12,213 bases of DNA from NCBI GenBank assembly GCA_040901705.1, contig JBBDYI010000355.1, positions 1-12,213 on the forward strand, in the 5' to 3' direction. Numbering within the stretch: position 1 is the stretch's first letter; every line of letters starts with the position of its first letter. The notes beneath the pieces were generated by a model. The model saw only the letters and a program-made list of their open reading frames with translations. It did no database searches and was not told the DNA's origin. This DNA comes from PLA5 sp040901705. GTDB taxonomy: Bacteria; Planctomycetota; Planctomycetia; Pirellulales; PLA5. Shown here one piece after another: positions 6,546 through 12,213 of the stretch. A program made the translations under genes and the position numbers.

Positions 6546-7331
6546 ATGGCAAAACGCGAAATCGCTGGCAGTCGAGTCCTCGTTACCGGAGCATCGTCCG
6601 GCATCGGCCGCGAAATTGCGCTGGAGTTGGGCCGGCACGGGGCGGACGTCTTTTCGCTAGCCAGGTCTGCCGACAAACTCGCTAATTTGGCGGCCGAATT
6701 CGAAAAGCTGCCCGGTCGCTGCGAGATCGTCGTCGGCGACGTCACCGACGACGGCGTGCGGCACGACGCGGTGCGTCGCGCCACGGAGGCGTTCGGCGGG
6801 CTGGACGTGTTGATAAACAACGCCGGCATCGGGGCGCTCGGTCCGTTCGAGACAGCGACCGCCGAGCGATTGCGGAAAATCATGGAGGTGAACTTCTTCG
6901 CCGCCGCCGAGATGATTCGCACGGCGCTGCCCGCGCTAAAACACGGCCGCCGCCCGGCGATCGTCAACGTCACGTCGATTCTCGGCAGCGTCGGTATCCC
7001 GCAGTCGTCGGAATACTGCGCGAGCAAGTTTGCCCTCGAGGCATTGAGCCAATCGCTCCGAGCGGAACTCCATCGCCACGGCGTCGACGTGCTGGTCGTC
7101 GCGCCCGGCTCGACCGAAACGGAGTTCTTCGACCACGCTGTGGAAATGTCGGTTCATCCGCCCTGGCTCGACGCGAAGCGGACCAGCGCGGCCGCCGTCG
7201 CCAGGGCGACGGTCGAGGCCCTCGCTCGCGGCAAGCGATCGATCGTGCCCAACTTCCGCGGCCGGTTGATGTGCTGGGCCCAGCGGATCAGTCCGGGACT
7301 GGTCGATCTGGCGCTACGGCGGTATGGGTAG
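6546..7331 (+). CDS. Short-chain dehydrogenase/reductase (classical SDR)
   Basis: A 261-aa NAD(P)-dependent oxidoreductase of the classical SDR family. The cofactor motif TGASSGIG is at residues 14-21, GDV with Asp65 contacts the adenine, and NNAG is at 91-94. The catalytic set is Asn116, Ser144, Tyr157 and Lys161 (YCASK). The residues after strand 2 (LARSADKL) include Arg40, which would favour NADP(H); this is an inference. The C-terminal part (about 240-260) is hydrophobic and basic, as in SDRs that associate with membranes. The substrate cannot be read from the sequence. ATG 6546 is used instead of a TTG at 6498 because the conserved N-terminus starts close to it. It is divergent from gap, sharing a 141-bp promoter region. 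Confidence 0.9.
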   Translation: MAKREIAGSRVLVTGASSGIGREIALELGRHGADVFSLARSADKLANLAAEFEKLPGRCEIVVGDVTDDGVRHDAVRRATEAFGGLDVLINNAGIGALGPFETATAERLRKIMEVNFFAAAEMIRTALPALKHGRRPAIVNVTSILGSVGIPQSSEYCASKFALEALSQSLRAELHRHGVDVLVVAPGSTETEFFDHAVEMSVHPPWLDAKRTSAAAVARATVEALARGKRSIVPNFRGRLMCWAQRISPGLVDLALRRYG

Positions 7332-7360
7332 CCCGTCGCGTCGGCGGTTCGCATATGCGC

Positions 7361-7395
7361 AAAAAAACGCCGCGGCAAGGTGATTTGCCGCGGCG
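7361..7395 (-). terminator. Strong intrinsic terminator of the PEP-CTERM gene
   Basis: A perfect 11-bp GC-rich stem, CGCCGCGGCAA (7368-7378) with TTGCCGCGGCG (7385-7395), has a 6-nt loop. On the minus strand it is followed directly by T7 (7367-7361). It lies 41 nt past the stop codon of the minus-strand gene at 7437. Confidence 0.9.
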
Positions 7396-7397
7396 AG

Positions 7398-7420
7398 ATG
7401 CACAGAATGCATGTTTTGTT
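7398..7420 (+). terminator. Weak plus-strand hairpin with T-rich tail
   Basis: ATGCA-CAGAA-TGCAT (7398-7412) is followed by GTTTTGTT. It directly abuts the minus-strand terminator and could stop read-through from the convergent SDR gene, but the stem is only 5 bp and AT-rich. Confidence 0.22.
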
Positions 7421-7436
7421 CGTACCGACCGGCCGA

Positions 7437-8294
7437 TCAACGCCGATTGCGGCGCCGACGTCGAACGACGAGCGGCCCAAACGCCGCAGCGATTCCCGCC
7501 AAAGCCAGCGAACTCGGTTCGGGCACGACCGCGGTCTGCGAGAACCGTTCGAAGCCGACGTCGATCATCTCGTGCATGTTCGGCAGGACGATCGCACTGC
7601 CGCTCGCGCCGTTGGCGTCGGTGGCGAAGTTCGCGTTGGCCAACGGATACTCGAATAGCCGCACCGGCGTCATCGCCAGCGTGAACGGCGAGCCATTGAC
7701 GATGTCCTGATACACGACCGACACCAAACCGTTGTCCTCGCGATTGGCTGCCATCGCAAAGTCCTTATGCCACAATGAACTTTCGTAGTCGGCCAGTTGC
7801 GACGTGGCGGTGTTCGCGATCCGCACTTGAAAAGTGAACGAGTCGCCGGGATTCAATCCCGATGGAAATTGAACCTGCAAGAAGGGCTCCATATCGCCCA
7901 TGAACGCCAGGTCCGAGTGCGATGTGATCGCGGCCACGCCGTCGTCGGGCTGCTCGAAGAACGCGAACGAATCGAACATGAATCGCGGGTCGCCGAAATC
8001 GATCCGTACGCTTTGCATCTGCATCGTGCTCGTCGAATCGTTCGTAATCCGAATGAACGGAGCGCTGCGCAGCGACGCCATTTGCACCGGCGTCTTCCAC
8101 ATGGCGAAATGTTGCGCCACCGGATCGTCGGGATTCATCATCAAGTTGAAATCGGTGCCGAAATCGATGTGGTACGTGACGGTGGGGTTCTGCGAACCCG
8201 TCTCTTGCGCGCCGGCGTATCCACCCACCGCGACCCACGAGGCGACCGCGGCCGCGAAGAGAATGCTGTGCTTCTTGCCGATAACATTTTTCAT
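7437..8294 (-). CDS. PEP-CTERM sorting-domain protein
   Basis: A 285-aa exported protein. Residues 1-30 form a signal peptide (basic KK at 7-8, hydrophobic ILFAAAVASWVAVGGYAGA). The C-terminus has the PEP-CTERM sorting signal: VPEP at 257-260, a hydrophobic helix SLALAGIAAAFGPLVV and an Arg-rich tail RRRRRNRR. An exosortase is expected to recognise this signal and process the protein at the cell surface. The body (about 40-250) is probably beta-rich, with no Cys and no catalytic motif that I recognise, including a choice-of-anchor-like region PSGLNPGDSFTFQVRIAN (144-161). No exosortase or polysaccharide gene is nearby, so its role is unknown. ATG 8294 is chosen because it opens the signal peptide. 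The nearest upstream purine stretch (GGA) is a poor ribosome binding site. Confidence 0.88.
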   Translation of the reverse strand: MKNVIGKKHSILFAAAVASWVAVGGYAGAQETGSQNPTVTYHIDFGTDFNLMMNPDDPVAQHFAMWKTPVQMASLRSAPFIRITNDSTSTMQMQSVRIDFGDPRFMFDSFAFFEQPDDGVAAITSHSDLAFMGDMEPFLQVQFPSGLNPGDSFTFQVRIANTATSQLADYESSLWHKDFAMAANREDNGLVSVVYQDIVNGSPFTLAMTPVRLFEYPLANANFATDANGASGSAIVLPNMHEMIDVGFERFSQTAVVPEPSSLALAGIAAAFGPLVVRRRRRNRR

Positions 8295-8855
8295 AAGGGG
8301 GTCCGTTTCACGGTTGCGGTTGGCGTTGCCGTGGCCATCGTTTGGCCCATGCGACGTTGGACGTTGCTGTCGATTCTTGTGTCGCCGACGTTTCTCACGT
8401 GTTTCGGGGCGTCGCCCGGCACGCGGTATCAAAAGTGAAATCTGCTCGACAAACGACGAAGTCAACGACGCCAACGTGCGACCGAACCCAGCGCGCACCG
8501 CGACCACTGTGGCCGCCGACTACGGCGCGCCAACGAACGAACGGGGTGAAGATCGCGAATTCGGAATCGCCCGACCGCACGGTAAATGCCGTGCATCGGA
8601 CCGCGCATCAAGCGGGCGCAACGCGAATACAGCTACGAACGAACCATCCGCGAGCTGAAGCGAGGAAAGCCGAACGGGCGCTTCGGGAAGCGCAGCAACA
8701 CTCCGCCAGGAGCGTGCGAGCGGCCATGCCAAGTCTACGGACAGCGTGTCACAGTAGCTGCGCCGCGAAAAACCGCTGCGGCGCTGACTTGGTCTTCATG
8801 AGAACGTACTCTCGAAAAGCGAGGCACTCGTCGGAGTCAACTAACAATCCAGGCC

Positions 8856-8873
8856 CACCAATAGTCATTGGTG
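8856..8873. repeat. Perfect palindrome CACCAAT-AGTC-ATTGGTG
   Basis: Two 7-nt arms (8856-8862 and 8867-8873) around a 4-nt loop. It lies about 25-40 nt downstream of the start site predicted from the minus-strand promoter at 8903-8931. It has no T-run on either side, so an operator or a leader hairpin is more likely than a terminator. Confidence 0.45.
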
Positions 8874-8902
8874 CAAACAAAACTTGTCCGACGATGACAT
8901 TT

Positions 8903-8931
8903 ATCCTAATCGTCAGATTTTGCCTCGTCAA
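8903..8931 (-). promoter_or_regulatory. Candidate sigma-70-type promoter, minus strand
   Basis: On the minus strand TTGACG (8931-8926), a 17-nt spacer and TAGGAT (8908-8903) match 5/6 and 4/6 of the sigma-70 boxes at ideal spacing. Transcription would start near 8896 and run toward the PEP-CTERM gene, whose ATG is about 600 nt away. Either that gene has a long leader, or a small RNA or unrecognised small gene starts here. Confidence 0.45.
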
Positions 8932-9045
8932 GCATCTGGGTGGTTTTTTTCACGATTTTTCGCAGCCAATGCAAAAACGCGCAAGGAACGCGGACCGAGT
9001 CAACGTCATCGAGATCCTTCGTCGCAGCGAGGATTCCGTCGTCGC

Positions 9046-9083
9046 CACGGCCGGAAAAAGCCCCGGCCGTGTCTCCGGCCAGG
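9046..9083 (-). terminator. Terminator region of pilC with two alternative hairpins
   Basis: On the minus strand CCTGGCCG (9083-9076) pairs with CGGCCGGG (9069-9062), one G-U pair, 6-nt loop, followed by GCTTTTT (to 9055). This is a plausible intrinsic terminator 24 nt after the pilC stop codon. The same bases 9063-9071 can instead form a perfect 9-bp stem with 9046-9054 (CACGGCCGG/CCGGCCGTG) that hides the T-run in its loop. Confidence 0.55.
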
Positions 9084-9106
9084 CTCGCCACAGGGGATTG
9101 CTTCGC

Positions 9107-10303
9107 TTATTTCGGCGGACGACTGAGCGAAAAGATCGGCAACAGCAGCGACAGGCCGATCGTTCCGACGACCACGCCCATCACGCAGATCATGATCGGC
9201 TCGATCAGGCTGGTGGCCGTCTTGAGCGACGTTTCCACTTCGCGGTCGTAGAACGAGCTGACCTTCTGCAAGACCTCGTCGAGACGCCCGGACTGCTCGC
9301 CGGACGCGATCATCTGGACCAACGTCGGCGGCACGAGGTTCTGGTCCGCCAATGCTTCGCAAATCTGTTCGCCGGCCGTGACGCGCTCCCGCACGCGGTT
9401 CCACAGTTCGTAGTACAGGCGATTGCCCGCCGACTCGCCGCACAGCCGCAGCGCATCGAGAGCGCTCACGCCCGATGCAATCATCGTCCCCAGCGTGCTG
9501 ATCGAACGACTCAAGATAATCTTGCGAAACAGCGGGCCGAGCAGCGGCAAATTCAGGATCGCGCCATCCCAGACTCGGCTGCCGGCCTCTGAGCGCTTCC
9601 AGAGGATCAAGCCCACGACTGTGCCGACGGCCCCGATCACCCACGCATACCAGTAGCCGATCAGCGCACGCGACGCCGACATCATGAACACCGTCATCTG
9701 CGGTAATTCGACACCCTTGCGCGAAAAGAGCGGCTCGAACTTCGGCATGATGAACGTCAATAGGAAAATCGTCACTCCGACGGCAAGCGTGGCGATGACC
9801 GCCGGGTACGTCATCGCCGCGCGGACCTTGGCTCGACTCTCCATGCGTGCCCGCAGGTAGTCGGCGATCCGTTCGAGCATTTCGGCCAGCGTTCCGGAGG
9901 CTTCGCTCGCCCGCACCAGCGCCACGTAGGTCGGATCGAAATACTTCGGATGCTCTTGCAGGGCGGAGGAGAAATCGCTTCCGCCTTCCACCGCGGTTTG
10001 CAGCGCGAGCAAGAGGCCCTTGAGTTTCGGATTCTTCTCCTGCGAGATCAGCCCCTGCAGAGCGGACGACAGCGTAATGCCCGTATCGACCATCACGGCC
10101 AACTGTGTGGTCACGTTAGCGATGTCGCGGCGTGAAACGCGACCGCCAAACAACCCGGCCGACTCGTCTTCTTCGTCCGTTACGTCGAGCACCGCAAACC
10201 CATCGCGACGCAGCCGTTGCGTGGCCTCGTCGACGTCGGCGGCGTCGATGCGGCCTTCGATCGTTTTTCCCAGCGGATCGCGGGCCCGGTATAGGTATGT
10301 CAT
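9107..10303 (-). CDS. Type IV pilus / type II secretion inner-membrane platform protein (PilC/GspF)
   Basis: A 398-aa PilC/GspF-family protein, the inner-membrane platform that transmits the force of the PilB/GspE ATPase to growing pilin or pseudopilin fibres. The N-terminus MTYLYRARDPLGKTIEGRIDA is typical of the family. Two T2SSF repeats follow, at about 67-190 and 269-391, each with the conserved SG-x-L motif (EASGTLAEML 134-143; ASGEQSGRLDEVL 333-345). Hydrophobic segments at about 168-186, 217-235 and 370-392 give three membrane spans. The length is normal. ATG 10303 has a modest GAGAG-like purine stretch upstream. It lies 109 bp downstream of the ATPase gene on the same strand, so the two are probably co-transcribed. 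Whether it serves a pilus or a secretion system cannot be decided, since no pilin gene is in the window. Confidence 0.93.
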   Translation of the reverse strand: MTYLYRARDPLGKTIEGRIDAADVDEATQRLRRDGFAVLDVTDEEDESAGLFGGRVSRRDIANVTTQLAVMVDTGITLSSALQGLISQEKNPKLKGLLLALQTAVEGGSDFSSALQEHPKYFDPTYVALVRASEASGTLAEMLERIADYLRARMESRAKVRAAMTYPAVIATLAVGVTIFLLTFIMPKFEPLFSRKGVELPQMTVFMMSASRALIGYWYAWVIGAVGTVVGLILWKRSEAGSRVWDGAILNLPLLGPLFRKIILSRSISTLGTMIASGVSALDALRLCGESAGNRLYYELWNRVRERVTAGEQICEALADQNLVPPTLVQMIASGEQSGRLDEVLQKVSSFYDREVETSLKTATSLIEPIMICVMGVVVGTIGLSLLLPIFSLSRPPK

Positions 10304-10333
10304 CGTAAGCTCTCGCTATCAGTCCGCGGCGAT

Positions 10334-10360
10334 CGTCGGCGAACTCTGCATTCGCCGTCG
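10334..10360. repeat. Hairpin in the pilB-pilC gap
   Basis: CGTCGGCGAA (10334-10343) and TTCGCCGTCG (10351-10360) pair with a single T-T mismatch around a 7-nt loop. It lies between the two genes, 31 nt before the pilC start, and has no T-run. It may set the relative expression of the two genes through mRNA processing or partial attenuation. Confidence 0.45.
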
Positions 10361-10412
10361 CAACGGGCCTGAAACTGCGGCGAAGGAATGATTACGGTTT
10401 TCATCACCAGGT

Positions 10413-12182
10413 TCATGTGTGGACCGCCGACGAGAACGTCGGGTCGAAGGCGTCGCGGCCAGGCGACGCGCACGCCGTGCCGACGATGTGGAAAACTTCT
10501 TCGACGGTCGTAACGCCTTCGCGCACCTTGCGAAAGCCGTCGAGTTTGAGCGTCAACATGCCATGTTCGAGCGCCAAACCGCGCATGCCGCTGATCGTCG
10601 GATTGGTTAGAATCGCGTCGCGTAGCGCATCGTCGACAACCAATAACTCGTGAACGCCGATCCGCCCGCGATAGCCGGTATTGCGGCACGCCCGACACCC
10701 GACGCCGCGGAAGTACTGCGGAACCTCGCATCCCATCCGCTCGACGGCCCTGCGGACGTTTCGCGTCGGCTCGTAGGGCTGGCGGCACTTGGCGCAGATA
10801 CGCCGCACCAACCGCTGCGCCAGTACCATGTTCAGCGCCGCGCCGATCAAATACGGCTCGACGCCCATATTCACCAACCGCGTGATCGCCGAACAGGCGT
10901 CGTTCGTATGCAGCGTGCTGAGCACGAGATGGCCGGTGAGTGCCGCTTGAATCGCGGTCCGCGCCGTTTCCTCGTCGCGAATCTCGCCGACCATGATGAT
11001 GTCCGGATCCTGCCGCAAGATCGTTCTTAGCGCCTTGGAGAACGTCAATCCGACGCGCTCCTGCACCTGGAACTGATTGATCAGCGGCAAATGGTATTCG
11101 ATCGGATCCTCGACCGTGCAGATGTTGTTCTCCATCGAACTGATCGCGCTCAGTGCCGCATACAGCGTCGTCGATTTGCCGCTCCCCGTCGGCCCGGTCA
11201 CCAGCAGAATGCCGTTGGGCGCCTCGATCTGCTCGCGCAGTCCGGAGAGTATGTCTTCGGCAAACCCCAAGTCTTCAAGCACCAGCGATACGCTGCGCGT
11301 GTCGAGCACGCGGATCACGGTCTTCTCGCCACGGTTGGTCGGGAAAGTGCTGACTCGCAAGTCGATGCGGCGACCGTCGAGCAGCACGTTCACCCGGCCA
11401 TCCTGCGGCAGGCGGCGCTCGCTGATGTCGAGCGACGCCATCACCTTGATTCGACTGGTGACGGCGTTGAGCAAGTGCAGCGGGACTTCCAGCGCTTTGT
11501 ATAGCCGGCCGTCGACGCGGTTGCGAATCCGCATGCAGCGTTCGGCCGGCTCGATGTGGATGTCGCTGGCCCCTTCCTTGACGGCGTTGAAGATGATGAA
11601 ATTCACCAGCCGAATGACTGGATTCTGCCCGGCAATCTCCTCGATGTCGCCAATGTCCTCGGTTGCGTCCTCGATCAGCGTGACTTCGGCCGCATCCGAA
11701 TCCTCGATGATGTCGTCGATCACGAACACCTTCGAGTTCGGCAGCGTCGTGATCATGCGGCGGACGTCTTTGCCGCTGGCCGCCACGATTTGTACGTCGA
11801 GCTTGGTGAGCGACGACAGTTCTTCGATCAGAAACAAATTCGTCGGTTCGCTCACCGCGACGGTTAACGTGCCGCGGACCACGAACAACGGCAACACGAG
11901 GTTCTTCTCGATGTACTCGCGCGGTATCACGTCGAGCACGGAGGGATCGAACAGCCGCTGATCGAGCTTGGCGTACGGCACGCGATAGACGACCGCCAGA
12001 CACTCGATAATCTGATCTTCCGTGCAGAGTTCGAGGTCGGTCAGAATCTCGCCCAACAGCCGGCCCGCAGTGCTTTGCCGCTGATGCGCAAGCGCGGTCT
12101 CTAGCTGTTCGAGGGTTAGATATCCCTTCTCGACCAGCACGTTGCCCAATCGCGGGGCCGATGTGATATGAGTGAGCGCCAT
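10413..12182 (-). CDS. Type IV pilus assembly / type II secretion ATPase (PilB/GspE)
   Basis: A 589-aa cytoplasmic hexameric ATPase that powers pilus or pseudopilus assembly. An N-terminal GspE_N-type domain occupies about 10-145 (RLGNVLVEKGYLTLEQLETA). A strongly acidic linker follows (about 155-185), then the core begins with QNPVIRLVNFIIFNAVKEGASDIHIEP (187-212). Walker A is GPTGSGKS (330-337), the Asp box TVEDPIEY (356-363), Walker B DPDIIMVGEIRDEE (392-405) and the His box TGHLVLSTLHTNDA (416-429). A four-Cys zinc motif is formed by CAKC (463-466) and CRAC (496-499), typical of the PilB/GspE group and absent from the PilT retraction ATPases. The frame has a TTG three codons earlier (12191), but ATG 12182 is preferred. 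No ribosome binding site is visible; upstream sequence is cut by the artefactual end. Confidence 0.95.
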   Translation of the reverse strand: MALTHITSAPRLGNVLVEKGYLTLEQLETALAHQRQSTAGRLLGEILTDLELCTEDQIIECLAVVYRVPYAKLDQRLFDPSVLDVIPREYIEKNLVLPLFVVRGTLTVAVSEPTNLFLIEELSSLTKLDVQIVAASGKDVRRMITTLPNSKVFVIDDIIEDSDAAEVTLIEDATEDIGDIEEIAGQNPVIRLVNFIIFNAVKEGASDIHIEPAERCMRIRNRVDGRLYKALEVPLHLLNAVTSRIKVMASLDISERRLPQDGRVNVLLDGRRIDLRVSTFPTNRGEKTVIRVLDTRSVSLVLEDLGFAEDILSGLREQIEAPNGILLVTGPTGSGKSTTLYAALSAISSMENNICTVEDPIEYHLPLINQFQVQERVGLTFSKALRTILRQDPDIIMVGEIRDEETARTAIQAALTGHLVLSTLHTNDACSAITRLVNMGVEPYLIGAALNMVLAQRLVRRICAKCRQPYEPTRNVRRAVERMGCEVPQYFRGVGCRACRNTGYRGRIGVHELLVVDDALRDAILTNPTISGMRGLALEHGMLTLKLDGFRKVREGVTTVEEVFHIVGTACASPGRDAFDPTFSSAVHT

Positions 12183-12213
12183 ACTAAACAATCGTAGGGT
12201 GGGGGGGGGGGGG
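12183..12213. other. Contig edge: GTAGGGTG followed by a G homopolymer
   Basis: Bases 12194-12201 read GTAGGGTG, identical to the head of the repeat at 406-413. Then the sequence is G to the end (12201-12213). The homopolymer is probably a sequencing or assembly artefact rather than real sequence. Confidence 0.6.

Larger units (their letters stand above)
8295..9106. other. Long spacer without a convincing gene
   Basis: About 810 bp between two minus-strand genes. Open frames here have biased, low-complexity composition (rich in Arg, Thr, Ser) and look like antisense or chance frames. The left part (8295-8800) is GC-rich, with a hairpin GCACGG-TAAATG-CCGTGC (8577-8594). The part around 8810-8990 is visibly more AT-rich and holds a minus-strand promoter (8903-8931) and a perfect palindrome (8856-8873). 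A 39-codon minus-strand frame (8749-8868) starts inside that palindrome; it has no ribosome binding site and I do not call it a gene. Confidence 0.55.

Noticed and set aside
6405..6638. Upstream extension of gap to an earlier start
   Set aside because: It would run through the promoter and into the SDR gene and lacks homology to the GAPDH N-terminus.
8749..8868. 39-codon minus-strand frame downstream of the orphan promoter
   Set aside because: No ribosome binding site, start codon buried in a palindrome, no recognised family; kept only as a possibility in the findings.
8342..9592. Plus-strand open frame of 416 codons across the long spacer
   Set aside because: Low-complexity Arg/Thr/Ser composition, no domain, and its second half is antisense to pilC.
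11077..11961. Plus-strand Ser/Thr-rich open frame opposite pilB
   Set aside because: Antisense shadow; the Ser/Arg/Ile-rich composition is typical of the complement of a GC-rich gene.

Overview
This window looks like a high-GC bacterial metagenomic contig, most likely from a planctomycete (Pirellulales-like). That assignment is an inference. It rests on a PEP-CTERM protein, a secreted CehA/McbA-type metallohydrolase, a PilB/PilC pair with planctomycete-style linkers, long GC-rich spacers and GTAG-headed palindromic repeats. No rRNA, tRNA, CRISPR array, transposase or phage gene was found. The right edge ends in a G homopolymer, which looks like a sequencing or assembly artefact.

Layout, left to right. 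(1) The 3' end of a MobA/MocA-like nucleotidyltransferase (+). (2) A spacer with a perfect 22-bp inverted pair of REP-like units. (3) A 189-aa DJ-1/PfpI-family protein (+). (4) Convergent to it, a large exported PHP-type metallohydrolase of 896 aa (-), with a likely terminator between the two. (5) A spacer with a second, unrelated-sequence REP-like pair. (6) An unrecognised 337-aa helical protein (-). (7) Glyceraldehyde-3-phosphate dehydrogenase (-), with a clear sigma-70 promoter, a strong ribosome binding site and a GTG start. (8) Divergent from it, a classical short-chain dehydrogenase (+). (9) A convergent PEP-CTERM surface protein (-) with a strong intrinsic terminator. (10) About 810 bp without a convincing gene, holding a good minus-strand promoter and a perfect palindrome. 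(11) The pilC/gspF-like inner-membrane protein and, upstream of it, the pilB/gspE-like ATPase (both -), the core motor of a type IV pilus or type II secretion system.

Most genes are housekeeping or envelope-related and do not form one pathway. The only clear functional unit is pilB-pilC. The more unusual material lies between genes: two GTAG-headed palindrome pairs of the same architecture but different sequence, a probable third copy cut by the contig end, a promoter about 600 nt from the nearest gene it could serve, and overlapping alternative hairpins behind pilC. I found no convincing new defence, mobile or biosynthetic system.
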